Source of the DNA: JARBUG01 sp035628915
Lineage (GTDB): Bacteria > Bacillota > Sulfobacillia > Symbiobacteriales > Symbiobacteriaceae
Assembly (NCBI GenBank): GCA_035628915.1
Contig: DASPIW010000057.1
Coordinates: 310,001-374,000, forward strand
Length of the DNA: 64,000 nucleotides
Reading direction: 5' to 3'
This document shows positions 24,623-32,689 of this stretch, one piece after another. The position numbers were made by a program, and so were the translations under genes. The number at the start of each line of letters is the position of its first letter. Position 1 is the stretch's first letter. The notes under the pieces were generated by a model. That model ran no database searches. It worked only from the letters and a program-made list of their open reading frames with translations, and was not told where the DNA came from.

Positions 24623-25498
24623 ATGGACGTAGCGGAGATCCTCTTTGACGAAGCAGCGATCCAGCAGCGCGTCCGGGAACTGGCCGATGCCATCACGGCA
24701 GATTACGGTCCGCTTTGGCAGCAGGAGCCGGGGTGGAGTCTGGCGGTGGTGACCGTCCTGCGCGGTGCAGTCTTCTTCGCGACGGACCTGGTGCGGGCCA
24801 TCCGCCTGCCGGTCACACTGGACTTCATGGCCCTCGCTTCCTACCGGGCGCCGGGCCGGGTGCAGATCATGAAGGACCTGGAAGATGACATCCGGGACCG
24901 CGACGTCCTGATCATCGAAGATATCATCGATACTGGCCTGACCATGAGCTACCTGCTGACCCAGCTGCGGGCGCGCCAGCCCCGGTCCCTCACCCTTGCC
25001 ACCCTGATCAACCGGTCGGGCCTGCGACTGGCCCACGAACTGCCCGTCCGCTATGCGGGCTTCGACGTGCGCGACCTCTTCGTCGTCGGCTATGGCCTCG
25101 ATTTCCGGGAGCGTTATCGGGACCTGCCGTTCATCGGGGTGCTGCGTGACGAGGTGATGGCCGAGCCGGTCCGCACCACCCGCTTCGCCCACCCCAGCGA
25201 AGAGGAGTTCGCCCAGCTGCTGGAGTTCTACCGCATCCGCTGGGAATATGAACCCCGCACCTTCGTCCTTCGCGAAGATGAGAACGGCAACGTCTCCGCG
25301 GGCTTCAGCCCGGACTTTTACCTGCCGGACTTTGACATCTATGTCGAAGTGACGACCAAGAAACCCCACCTCATGAGCCGGAAACTCCGGCAGGTAGAGG
25401 CGCTCCGCCTGCAGTACCCAAACGTGCGCATCGAACTGCTCGACCGCGCCGGTTTCGACGTCCTCGCCAAAAAGCTTAAAGCCCGGGAGCGCACATAG
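24623..25498 (+). CDS. Hypoxanthine phosphoribosyltransferase-like protein with C-terminal PD-(D/E)XK-like domain
   Basis: Residues 1 to about 175 look like a complete HPRT-type enzyme: VLRGAVFFATDLVRAI, the PRPP loop VLIIEDIIDTGLTMSYLL, and VGYGLDFRERYRDLPFIGVL, where ordinary HPRT ends. About 110 more residues follow with GFSPDFYLPDFDIYVEVTTKK; Asp231, Glu242 and Lys246 match the spacing of a PD-(D/E)XK nuclease core. The nuclease reading is inferred from that motif alone. I choose the ATG at 24623 because it aligns with the usual HPRT start; a GTG at 24581 is possible. The gene follows the two-component system on the same strand. Guanine or hypoxanthine salvage is the likely first activity. 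Confidence 0.75.
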   Translation: MDVAEILFDEAAIQQRVRELADAITADYGPLWQQEPGWSLAVVTVLRGAVFFATDLVRAIRLPVTLDFMALASYRAPGRVQIMKDLEDDIRDRDVLIIEDIIDTGLTMSYLLTQLRARQPRSLTLATLINRSGLRLAHELPVRYAGFDVRDLFVVGYGLDFRERYRDLPFIGVLRDEVMAEPVRTTRFAHPSEEEFAQLLEFYRIRWEYEPRTFVLREDENGNVSAGFSPDFYLPDFDIYVEVTTKKPHLMSRKLRQVEALRLQYPNVRIELLDRAGFDVLAKKLKARERT

Positions 25499-25928
25499 GT
25501 CGTGCGCCCCCGGGCGAAAAGTGCTCCCCGAGTCCAAATTCCGAACCGTTCCGGATCCCTCAGCAAACTTCCTGCGCGTAATGCACGCCCAGCATGTTAA
25601 CCCTGGTGCTCACGGTCCGGCGGAATCCATCCTCCGCAATTCTGATCAGCCGGTTAGGCGGCTACCCTGAGATAACTGCCCGGTCCGAATCATCAGGTGT
25701 GGTTTCAGGAGTCCGGTGTTCGGTCTTCGTTCTCGAGGAGCATCTTCAATCTACCACGCTATCCGCGAGTTGTATAGAGAACGATTGTTCCAATTTCACA
25801 AAAAATTTTGTTCGATATCACGAATGATTCGGTCGTTGAAGGACAAGGTGGGGCAGGCTTTGGTCATTTGTCAAGCCGAACATGACAGGAAAACGAGCCG
25901 GGGATTGCCTCGGCTCGGTCTATTCGGA
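25499..25928. other. Non-coding, AT-rich intergenic island
   Basis: Between the HPRT fusion and pyrF no convincing gene is seen. The 77-residue frame at 25594-25827 has no family resemblance and no good ribosome binding site. The stretch 25730-25870 is clearly richer in A and T than its surroundings. It holds a GAACGATTGTTC dyad (25779-25790), which resembles a Gram-positive LexA box with one consensus mismatch, and an ACAAAAAATTTTGT dyad (25798-25811). The pyrF terminator lies at the right end. Confidence 0.5.
25887..25914 (-). terminator. Terminator of the lspA-rluD-pyrF operon
   Basis: On the minus strand GAGCCGAGG pairs with CCCCGGCTC across a short loop, followed by GTTTTCC. It lies about 15 bases beyond the pyrF stop. 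Confidence 0.75.
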
Positions 25929-26888
25929 CTACCAAGCCAACTTGCCGGCGTCCTTGAGCGCCTGATTGATTTCCCGGTTCATCGCTTCGGCGGCCCGGGC
26001 GATGGCCTCGCGTGCCTCGGCAGGTGACGGCTCGGGGGCGCCCTGCTTGGCGTATGCGAAGATGACCGAGCGGGATGCCGAAATCACGGCGCCCAACCCA
26101 TCGTCGTTGAAGGCGGCGGGCACGTCGGCGGCGGTGCCGCCCTGGGCGCCGTACCCGGGCACCAGAATAATCGCCCGCGGCATCTCCCGGCGGTAGCGGG
26201 CCAGGTCTTCCGGGTAGGTGGCGCCCACCACGGCACCCACCGACGCGTAGCCCGACTCGCCGACCAGCCGCCCGCCCAGGTAGTGGACCAGCTTGGCGAC
26301 CTGCTGCGCCACGTTCTCGCCGCTGAACAGCTCCTGGTCCTGCAGTTCACCGGACGACGGATTCGACGTCTTGACCAGCACGAAAATGCCCGTGCCCCGC
26401 GCCTGGCACCTGTTGACGAAGGGCACCAGCCCGTCGCTGCCCAAGTACGGGTTGACTGTCAGGCAGTCGGTCACCTGCTCCGGATCCTCCCAGCTCTCCA
26501 GGGGATTGGGATGCCCGAAGAACGCCGCCGCATAAGCCTCGGCGGTGGTGCCGATATCCCCGCGCTTGGCGTCGGCGATGACTTGAAGCCCCTTTGACCG
26601 GGCGTACCGGACCGTCTCCCAGAACGCTTCGACACCGGGCGCCCCGTGCACTTCAAAGAAGGCCGACTGCGGCTTGACCAGCGACACGTGCTCCGCCACG
26701 GCGTCAATGACCAGCCGGCTGAAGCTGACCAGGGCAGCCGCCGCACCACGGGACGTCTGGCCGAACTTGGCCGCCGCTTCCTCCCGCATGTAGGCCGGCA
26801 GCTTCGACAGGACCGGATCAATCCCCACCACCGCATGTGACCGTTTTTGCTTGACGCCCTGAATCAGCCGGTCCGCGAAGTTGTTCAC
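25929..26888 (-). CDS. pyrF: Orotidine 5'-phosphate decarboxylase (long type)
   Basis: PyrF makes UMP, the last step of de novo pyrimidine synthesis. At 319 residues it belongs to the long bacterial subgroup: CVGIDP-like HAVVGIDPVLSKLP, KPQSAFFEVHG, and the catalytic VIADAKRGDIGTTAEAY, followed by VNPYLGSDGL and the C-terminal VPGYGAQGG phosphate site. The start is a GTG at 26888 with GAGGGG eleven bases upstream, 4 bases behind rluD. It is separate from the pyrRBCKDE operon and has no PyrR-type leader of its own in view. Confidence 0.95.
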   Translation of the reverse strand: MNNFADRLIQGVKQKRSHAVVGIDPVLSKLPAYMREEAAAKFGQTSRGAAAALVSFSRLVIDAVAEHVSLVKPQSAFFEVHGAPGVEAFWETVRYARSKGLQVIADAKRGDIGTTAEAYAAAFFGHPNPLESWEDPEQVTDCLTVNPYLGSDGLVPFVNRCQARGTGIFVLVKTSNPSSGELQDQELFSGENVAQQVAKLVHYLGGRLVGESGYASVGAVVGATYPEDLARYRREMPRAIILVPGYGAQGGTAADVPAAFNDDGLGAVISASRSVIFAYAKQGAPEPSPAEAREAIARAAEAMNREINQALKDAGKLAW

Positions 26889-26892
26889 GGCG

Positions 26893-27807
26893 CTATTTCC
26901 CCTCTCTTACGCGTATCACTGCCGCCGCCATATCGGCAGGCAGTTCAGTTTCAAACTCCATCCACTCCCCGGTGGACGGATGGTAGAACCCGAGTTTCTT
27001 GGCGTGCAGCGCCTGTCCCGCCATCTCCAGATGCGCTTTCCGGGTCCCGTAGACCGCATCGCCCACCACCGGGTGGCCAATGAACGACAGGTGGACGCGA
27101 ATCTGGTGCGTGCGGCCCGTCTCCAGCCTGCACTCGAGCAGCGCATAGCCCCGGAAGCGTTCCAGCACCCGGAAGTGCGTCGTCGCTTCCCGGCCGGTCT
27201 TGATGACGGCCATGCGCTTGCGGTCGCCGGGGTGGCGGCCGATGGGCGCCTCAATCCGGCCCGAATCCGGCATGGTGTTGCCGTGCACCAGCGCCCAGTA
27301 GATGCGCCGGGCGGTATGGGTACGGATCTGCTCCTGCAGGGCCGCCATGGCCCGCTCGTTCTTGGCGATGACCAGCAGGCCGGTCGTATCCTTGTCCAGC
27401 CTATGTACAATGCCGGGCCGCAGTTCGCCTCCGATGCCCTCCAGGTCGTCGACGTGGTCGAGCAAGGCGTGGACCAGCGTACCGCTCCAGTTGCCCGCCG
27501 CCGGATGCACGACCATGCCGCGGGGCTTATTGACCACCACAACATCCTCGTCTTCAAACACAACATCAAGGGGGATTGCTTCGGGCGTCAGGTCATAGGG
27601 TTCGGGGTCCGGCACTTCCAGCAGAATCTCGTCTCCAGGCTGCACGCCTTGGCTGGCCTTGGGCCGCCGATTGCCGTTGACCGCGACGCGGCCCTCGTCA
27701 ATCAGGGCCTTGATGCGAGAGCGGGAGAGGCCGACCTCCTGCTGCGCCGCCAAGTAGGCGTCCAGGCGGGCCTCTCCCGATTCAGCTACCCACTTATACT
27801 CCTTCAC
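26893..27807 (-). CDS. rluD: RluA/RluD-family 23S rRNA pseudouridine synthase
   Basis: The protein converts specific uridines to pseudouridine in rRNA. An N-terminal S4 RNA-binding domain (GLSRSRIKALIDEGRVAVNG) is followed by the catalytic domain with VNKPRGMVVHPAAG and the active-site Asp in VHRLDKDTTGLLV, then LETGRTHQIRVHL and GDAVYG. The length of 304 residues is normal. The GTG start at 27807 has AAGGAG upstream and lies within the last codons of lspA (14-base overlap), a pairing common in Bacillota. Which uridines are modified cannot be read from the sequence. Confidence 0.93.
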   Translation of the reverse strand: MKEYKWVAESGEARLDAYLAAQQEVGLSRSRIKALIDEGRVAVNGNRRPKASQGVQPGDEILLEVPDPEPYDLTPEAIPLDVVFEDEDVVVVNKPRGMVVHPAAGNWSGTLVHALLDHVDDLEGIGGELRPGIVHRLDKDTTGLLVIAKNERAMAALQEQIRTHTARRIYWALVHGNTMPDSGRIEAPIGRHPGDRKRMAVIKTGREATTHFRVLERFRGYALLECRLETGRTHQIRVHLSFIGHPVVGDAVYGTRKAHLEMAGQALHAKKLGFYHPSTGEWMEFETELPADMAAAVIRVREGK

Positions 27808-28261
27808 GCCGCTCCTTCTCTCCTGTAAGCACCAAGTGGAGGATGAAAAGGCCGACGCCGACGTTGATGGCGATGTCGGCCACGTTAAAGTTCGGGAATA
27901 GGTAGTCTCTCCAATAGAAGAGGAAAAAGTCGACGACCTTGCCGAACCGAATGCGGTCGATCAGATTGCCCACCGCACCGCCCAGCAGCAGTCCCAGCGC
28001 CCAGGGCACCATGCCCTGCCTTCCCTCCGGGCGCCGGAGGTAATACAGCATTCCTGCCACGGCTACGAGGGTCACCCCGATGAAGAGCCAGCGCTGGTCG
28101 GCGAGCATGCCAAAGGCCGCCCCGGGGTTGCGGACGTGCTGCAGGGAAAAGAACCCTTCTATGACCGGGACCTCGGCGAACTCCTCCAAGCGGGTAGAGA
28201 CCAGCCACTTCGTGAACTGATCCAACGCGACTACAGTCAGTGCCAATAAAATCGCCAACAC
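27794..28261 (-). CDS. lspA: Lipoprotein signal peptidase (signal peptidase II)
   Basis: LspA cleaves the signal peptide of prolipoproteins in the membrane. I place the start at the GTG at 28261, which has GAGGTG six bases upstream, giving the normal 155 residues; the frame is open to 28366 through a repeat region. Four membrane helices are visible. The two catalytic Asp residues are in GNLIDRIRFGKVVDF and FNVADIAINVG, and the VRNPGAAFG motif is present. Several lipoproteins in this window (39, 52, 60 and 61 kb) are likely substrates. Confidence 0.94.
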   Translation of the reverse strand: MLAILLALTVVALDQFTKWLVSTRLEEFAEVPVIEGFFSLQHVRNPGAAFGMLADQRWLFIGVTLVAVAGMLYYLRRPEGRQGMVPWALGLLLGGAVGNLIDRIRFGKVVDFFLFYWRDYLFPNFNVADIAINVGVGLFILHLVLTGEKERREGV

Positions 28262-28361
28262 TGGCGTCACCTCGCCTGTGCTAGGATACCAAAGTGCAGG
28301 GGGGTCTGTCACTATATGTGGGGCCGTAATTTTGGCATCAGGCGAAAGAGATACAAATCTT

Positions 28362-28416
28362 GCCACGGATTACACGGATTCGATACATCAGTCCGTGTAA
28401 TCCGTGAAATCCGTGG
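28362..28416. repeat. CACGGAT-type inverted repeat with two pairing options
   Basis: CACGGATTACACGGA (28364-28378) is the exact reverse complement of TCCGTGTAATCCGTG (28392-28406). A further AAATCCGTGGC follows, so GCCACGGATT (28362-28371) can instead pair with AATCCGTGGC. The left arm is itself a direct repeat of ACGGATT. It lies between the YteA-like gene terminator and lspA. Confidence 0.8.
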
Positions 28417-28420
28417 CGAT

Positions 28421-28446
28421 AGAAAAAAAGGAGGCCCACGCCTCCT
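28421..28446 (-). terminator. Terminator of the YteA-like gene
   Basis: On the minus strand AGGAGGC pairs with GCCTCCT across GTGG, and a run of seven T follows. Confidence 0.9.
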
Positions 28447-28463
28447 GCCCGGGAAAATCACCG

Positions 28464-29261
28464 TTACGGCATCCGCCGCCGCGGGAACTGGCCACGGCGG
28501 AACTGGTTTTCGGGCATCACGCCGTGGAAACCGGCGCCGGGCTCCCAATGAAAGTCTCCGCCCATGTCATCGGGACCGTACATGGTATGTTCGGTATCCC
28601 GCTCCCAGTCGGTCTGGTGGGCATGGTCGCGGTCGTCGCGCTGGAGCGGCTCGCCGTCCTCATCAACCAGAGCATCCATCTGGTCGACGACGGTGTAGAC
28701 GTCCTCGTCCGAATTGTACATGTCGGTGAACTTGACGGCGCCCGGCACGTCCGACGGGGATTCAGAAGTCCCGTACGAAGCGACTTCCTGCCAGGCGTCC
28801 TCGCCGTCGTAGCCCGGGTCGCCCGTGCCGTCCCGGAAACTGCGCCCCCACGGCGGGTTGAGCACCTGCTCCTCGATGGGCCGGTGGAACCGATCCGCAG
28901 GCGCCTCTTTTTGGGTCTGGCACTCAATGCAGGTCAACGCGCTGGGGAAGACCTCCAGCCGTTCCTGGGGAATGGGCTGACCACACTCCATGCAGGTGCC
29001 GTACAATCCCGACTCCAATCGTTCCAGTGCGATATCGATATCCCGGAGGCGCCGCACGGCGTTGGAGCGCAGCCCCAGGTCCTTCTCCCGTTCGAACATC
29101 TCAGTGCCCAGGTCTGCAGGGTGGTTGTCCACCGTGGAATCCTCCTGCAACTGGTCACCGTGGGAGAGGTCGCCCAGCCCCGTCTCCCGGATCATCTCAA
29201 TCTGATCCACATACTGGTTGCGTTCTGCCAAAAGTTTCTCCCGAAAGTGCCCGACATCCAC
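28464..29261 (-). CDS. TraR/DksA-type C4 zinc-finger protein, YteA-like
   Basis: An N-terminal helical region (FREKLLAERNQYVDQIE, then a second helix ending IDIALERLESGLYG) leads into the C4 zinc finger CMECGQPIPQERL...LTCIEC around residues 90-115. The remaining 150 residues are acidic and low in predicted structure, with DDRDHAHQTDWERD and a basic RRGQFPRRRMP end. This is the YteA layout common in sporulating Bacillota; DksA relatives act on RNA polymerase, but the role of YteA proteins is not established. The gene has its own terminator and lies upstream of lspA. Confidence 0.88.
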   Translation of the reverse strand: MDVGHFREKLLAERNQYVDQIEMIRETGLGDLSHGDQLQEDSTVDNHPADLGTEMFEREKDLGLRSNAVRRLRDIDIALERLESGLYGTCMECGQPIPQERLEVFPSALTCIECQTQKEAPADRFHRPIEEQVLNPPWGRSFRDGTGDPGYDGEDAWQEVASYGTSESPSDVPGAVKFTDMYNSDEDVYTVVDQMDALVDEDGEPLQRDDRDHAHQTDWERDTEHTMYGPDDMGGDFHWEPGAGFHGVMPENQFRRGQFPRRRMP

Positions 29262-29308
29262 GAGCCGATTCCCCCTCTCAGGGCTATTCTGCCCGCGTTA
29301 TGTCGATT

Positions 29309-29644
29309 CTACGGTTTCAAGTTCTGATCGACCAGCCTGACAATGGTCGCGATGAAATCGCTGATATACGGCAGCTTGGCCATCATGATGCCGCGCAGAA
29401 TATAGAGAATCCCGGCGGAGAGCACTGCGAAACCGAAGCCGAGGCCCAGCCCGCGGGCGCTGCCGGCCATAAAATTGACCCAGAGCAGACGCCACGGGTT
29501 GCGCAGCAACGCCGTGTACTCGGCCAGGTTCATCTTTTCGATCGCAAACGTCAACTTCTCCAGCCGCTGCTGCAGCGAATCGCCGGGATCGCCGGCCATT
29601 TTGACACCAACGGCTGCCTCCGGACCACCCGTTCGCTCTTCCAT
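29309..29644 (-). CDS. Small membrane protein resembling DUF5665
   Basis: The ATG at 29644 has GGGAG seven bases upstream; the frame continues upstream to 29785 through the end of the acyl-CoA ligase gene. The 111-residue product has an amphipathic helix (LQQRLEKLTFAIEKMNLAEY), then NPWRLLWVNFMAGSARGLGLG and a membrane helix, and ends ISDFIATIVRLVDQNLKP. That pattern fits DUF5665, a family of unknown function. It follows the acyl-CoA ligase on the same strand and precedes the YteA-like gene. Confidence 0.75.
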   Translation of the reverse strand: MEERTGGPEAAVGVKMAGDPGDSLQQRLEKLTFAIEKMNLAEYTALLRNPWRLLWVNFMAGSARGLGLGFGFAVLSAGILYILRGIMMAKLPYISDFIATIVRLVDQNLKP

Positions 29645-29723
29645 GCCACCACTCCCAGTGGTAAGTCTGCCCCCGGGCGCCCGAAGAGTTGCGCCCGGGC
29701 CATCCTGACCCGGGCGCCGTCGC

Positions 29724-31412
29724 CTACCGCGCAGCCTCCCGCTGCTGCTCCTCTTCGAGCAGCACCCGGCGCAGCACTTTGCCAATCATCGTCTTGGGCA
29801 GACTCTCCCGGAACTCTACCAGCGTGGGCGCCTTGTACTTCGCCATCCGTTCCCGGCACCAGCCGATCAGTTCGTCTTCGGTCAGGCTCGGGCCCGGCTT
29901 GAGCACCACGTAGGCCTTGACGGTCTGCCCGCGGTACTCATCGGGCAGCCCCGCCACGGCCGCCTCCAAAATGGCCGGATGCTCGTACAGCACCTCTTCC
30001 ACTTCCCGGGGGTAGATGTTGAACCCGCCCGCGATGATCATATCTTTCGCCCGGTCGACGATGTACGTGTAGCCGTCCTTATCCACCCGGGCGATGTCGC
30101 CGGTATAAAGCCAGCCGTCCCGCAGGACCTTCGCCGTCTCCTCGGGCCGGTTCCAGTACCCGGCCATCACCTGCGGGCCACGGATGCACAGCTCCCCCAC
30201 CTCGCCGGGCGCCAGTTCCTGCTCACCGGTCTCGAGGTCGACAATCTTCATCTCCGTATCCGACAGCGGCAGGCCGATGGAACCGGCCACCCGCCGTCCG
30301 TAAATGGGCGTACAGTGCGTCACCGGCGAGGCTTCCGTCAGCCCGTACCCTTCGACCAGCTTGCCGCCCGTCAACTGTTCAAACGTGGCCTGGACTTCCA
30401 CAGGCAAGGGCGCCGCGCCGGAAATGCACGCCTTGACCGACCGCAGGTTATACCGGCCGACGTCCGAGCAGTTGTTGATGGCCACGTAAATGGGCGGCGC
30501 CCCGGGAAAGATGGTCGGCTGCTGCTTGTCGATCAGCTGCAGGACCTGCTTCAGATCGAACTTGGGGACGAGGATCAGTGTGGCGCCCAGCAGCGTAGCC
30601 ATGTTGAGGCAGACCGTCAGACCGTAGACGTGGAAGAACGGCATCACCGTCAGAAATCGCTCGGCGCCGTCGTGCAGGCCGGGCATCCACTCGCGGACCT
30701 GGGTGACGTTCGCCATCAGGTTCCGGTGGGTCAGCATCGCCCCCTTGGAGAGGCCCGTCGTGCCGCCGGTATACTGCAGAACGGCCAGATCACGCTCCGG
30801 GTCGATCTCCACATGCGGGGGCGCCCAGCCGTCGTAGCGCCGGAGGAGATCTTTGAAGTTGATCAGGTCGCCGTCGGGAGGCAGCTTGCCGACGAGCTCC
30901 CGCTTGACCAGGGGCACCAGCAGGCGCAGGGCGGTGCCCATGTAGTCCCGCAGGCCGGTCACGATCACTTTGCGCAGCGCAGTCTGCGCCCGCACGTTGC
31001 GCACCCGCTCGTAAAGCAGGTCGAGGACCAACAGCACCTCGGCACCGGCGTCCTTCAGCTGGTGCTCCAACTCTCGCTCTACATACAGCGGATTGCAGAA
31101 GACCACCACCGCACCGGCCTTCAGGGCGCCGTAGTACGCAATCACCCCCTGCGGTACGTTGGGCAACATGATGGCCACCCGGTCGCCCTTGCGCACGCCC
31201 ATCGCGGCCAGGGCGGCGGCGAAGGCATTGGCCGCACGCTGCACCTCCCCCCAGGTCAGCCGGCCCCCGTAGAACTGCGTGGCCGTACCGGCGGGAAAGC
31301 GGGCGGCAGCATCGTCAAGCAGGCTTTGCAGAGGCCGGGACGGATAGGCAAGCTGCGGGCGGACCCCTTCCGGATACCGGGTGAGCCAGGGCCTCTGTGG
31401 CGAAGCCTCCAT
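29724..31412 (-). CDS. Long-chain fatty acid-CoA ligase (AMP-forming)
   Basis: The enzyme activates a fatty acid to acyl-AMP and then to acyl-CoA. The ATG at 31412 has GAGGGGGTG about nine bases upstream; the much longer open frame beyond it is spurious. The 562-residue product has the AMP-binding motif LQYTGGTTGLSKGAMLTHRN, then VEGYGLTEASPVTH, GWLYTGDIARVDKDGY, and the C-terminal catalytic Lys in PKTMIGKVLRR. FadD/LcfA are the nearest known types; chain-length preference cannot be judged. It is divergent from the small membrane protein genes at 31614 and 32197 across a region with two palindromes. Confidence 0.93.
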   Translation of the reverse strand: MEASPQRPWLTRYPEGVRPQLAYPSRPLQSLLDDAAARFPAGTATQFYGGRLTWGEVQRAANAFAAALAAMGVRKGDRVAIMLPNVPQGVIAYYGALKAGAVVVFCNPLYVERELEHQLKDAGAEVLLVLDLLYERVRNVRAQTALRKVIVTGLRDYMGTALRLLVPLVKRELVGKLPPDGDLINFKDLLRRYDGWAPPHVEIDPERDLAVLQYTGGTTGLSKGAMLTHRNLMANVTQVREWMPGLHDGAERFLTVMPFFHVYGLTVCLNMATLLGATLILVPKFDLKQVLQLIDKQQPTIFPGAPPIYVAINNCSDVGRYNLRSVKACISGAAPLPVEVQATFEQLTGGKLVEGYGLTEASPVTHCTPIYGRRVAGSIGLPLSDTEMKIVDLETGEQELAPGEVGELCIRGPQVMAGYWNRPEETAKVLRDGWLYTGDIARVDKDGYTYIVDRAKDMIIAGGFNIYPREVEEVLYEHPAILEAAVAGLPDEYRGQTVKAYVVLKPGPSLTEDELIGWCRERMAKYKAPTLVEFRESLPKTMIGKVLRRVLLEEEQQREAAR

Positions 31413-31499
31413 GTGAGCATACACCCCCTCACGCGCAAGGGGTGCAAGGGGCGTGCCAGCCCGTCGCGCCTGCCGCAGCCGCATCCGCGGGCCTACGGG

Positions 31500-31551
31500 T
31501 GTCCGGTGTTCCGGACAGATCGTCTGGAAATCCGGCAATCCGAAGATTGCC
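31500..31551. promoter_or_regulatory. Two palindromes in the divergent intergenic region
   Basis: TGTCCGGTGTTCCGGACA (31500-31517) has perfect 7-base arms, and GGCAATCCGAAGATTGCC (31534-31551) has perfect 7-base arms. They are 16 bases apart between the acyl-CoA ligase start and the gene at 31614. The first is a plausible operator for a TetR or FadR type regulator; no such gene is in the window. The second could also be an RNA hairpin. Confidence 0.5.
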
Positions 31552-31613
31552 CTGAACGGTGGTGAAGCTGGTTTCGTCCAACATAGGGATTGGAAGGACA
31601 GGAGGTGATGACG

Positions 31614-32171
31614 GTGGCTACTCCTGGATGGGTCCGGCTGCTGCTGCTGGTCGTGGCGGCAGGCGTGATCGGGTTCCTGGCAGAGGCGACCCCTGGCATC
31701 ACCGTCTTTCAACTGCAGGGAAACCTCGGTTATATTGCGGTGCCGCGCAGCCTGGAAGGCTGGCAGCTGACGCCCGGACCGGGCGACGTGCTGGTGCAGG
31801 GGCGAACCCGCTTGGGCCTGATGGAACTGGAACTGGAAAAGACCAACGTCCCCATCCGCGATGACCTGGTGCCTGACAACCTGACGGCTTACATCGCCGG
31901 ACGGCACAGTTGCCTCTTCCAGGCCCATGAGGGTTACCAGGCCCGGCTGCACGGCGAATACCAGCCGTTTGGAATCCACCGGGTGCCGACGGCGCGGGCG
32001 GTCTACGACGCGAAGCTGCTGGGCCTGCCGGTTCGGATGGTGCAGCACGACGCGTACTGGCAGTTGCAGAGCCAGTACGTCCGGGTTGGCATGCGCTTTC
32101 CGGAGTTTCTGGACCGTTATTTTTGGCCCGACCAGTACTTCATCGCCAACTACCTGAACCTGGCCCCGTAG
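31614..32171 (+). CDS. Hypothetical membrane-anchored protein, 185 aa
   Basis: The GTG at 31614 is preferred because AGGAGG lies seven bases upstream; an ATG six bases earlier overlaps that site. The N-terminus is a single hydrophobic helix (WVRLLLLVVAAGVIGFLA), probably an anchor or an uncleaved signal. The rest is soluble, with aromatic-rich segments such as FPEFLDRYFWPDQYFI at the end. I recognise no family. The next gene starts 25 bases downstream and the two probably form an operon. Confidence 0.7.
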   Translation: MATPGWVRLLLLVVAAGVIGFLAEATPGITVFQLQGNLGYIAVPRSLEGWQLTPGPGDVLVQGRTRLGLMELELEKTNVPIRDDLVPDNLTAYIAGRHSCLFQAHEGYQARLHGEYQPFGIHRVPTARAVYDAKLLGLPVRMVQHDAYWQLQSQYVRVGMRFPEFLDRYFWPDQYFIANYLNLAP

Positions 32172-32196
32172 GCTCATGTTACGAGGAGGAAAATCC

Positions 32197-32652
32197 GTGA
32201 CATACCTTGTGTATGCCCTCTGGTTCCTCTCCCTGCTGGCCGTCGCGGGTGAACTGGACCGCCGCTGGGGGCGCCGCTTCAGCGACCGGGTTCTCCCCGA
32301 ACTGGCCATCAGCCACATCTGGTTTCTGCCGCCGGCCGCTTCCATGGTGGTTCCGGGGTCGGGACAGCTGCTGAATGGCCAGCCCATCAAGGCGCTCTTC
32401 TGCTTCCTCTGGCCTTTCACCATCACCGCCATCCCGCGCCCCTGGCAGATGGTGGCGCTCAAGCTCTGGTGGCTGGCGGCGCCCTGGTACGTCTTTGTCA
32501 TCCTGGACGCCCTCATCTACTCCCTCATGCGCCACCGAGACCGGCACCGCCACGAAGCACAAGGGTGCGTCAGCGAAATGGGCGCCGCTCATGCCCTGCA
32601 GCTCTACTTGGTCCGGCGGTCCCGGGACCGGGGCCCGGACCGGTCGCCGTAA
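32197..32652 (+). CDS. Hypothetical integral membrane protein, 151 aa
   Basis: The GTG at 32197 has GAGGAGG seven bases upstream. The N-terminal helix (LVYALWFLSLLAVAG), a central helix pair (SMVVPGSGQLLNGQPIKALF and FCFLWPFTITA) and a further helix (KLWWLAAPWYVFVILDALIY) are visible, then a His/Arg-rich tail. The PGSGQLLNGQ segment resembles the glycine-rich turn of TM2-type membrane proteins. I infer no function. It ends in a hairpin shared with the convergent sigma-54 activator gene. Confidence 0.7.
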   Translation: MTYLVYALWFLSLLAVAGELDRRWGRRFSDRVLPELAISHIWFLPPAASMVVPGSGQLLNGQPIKALFCFLWPFTITAIPRPWQMVALKLWWLAAPWYVFVILDALIYSLMRHRDRHRHEAQGCVSEMGAAHALQLYLVRRSRDRGPDRSP

Positions 32653-32656
32653 TGGA

Positions 32657-32689
32657 ACGCCCTCCGCCTTCAGCTCAGGCGGAGGGCGT
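32657..32689. terminator. Hairpin shared by convergent genes
   Basis: ACGCCCTCCGCC (32657-32668) pairs exactly with GGCGGAGGGCGT (32678-32689). The stop codon of the sigma-54 activator (32672-32670) lies in the loop. No U tract is present on either side. Confidence 0.65.

Noticed and set aside
23345..25537. 730-codon open frame on the minus strand across the kinase and HPRT genes
   Set aside because: It mirrors two well supported plus-strand genes and contains only low-complexity Gly/Asp/Gln-rich sequence.
25594..25827. 77-codon open frame in the AT-rich island
   Set aside because: No ribosome binding site, no recognisable family, and base composition unlike the coding sequences around it.
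31413..32516. N-terminal extension of the acyl-CoA ligase frame
   Set aside because: The family start and a good ribosome binding site are at 31412; the extension overlaps two opposite-strand genes and has no domain.
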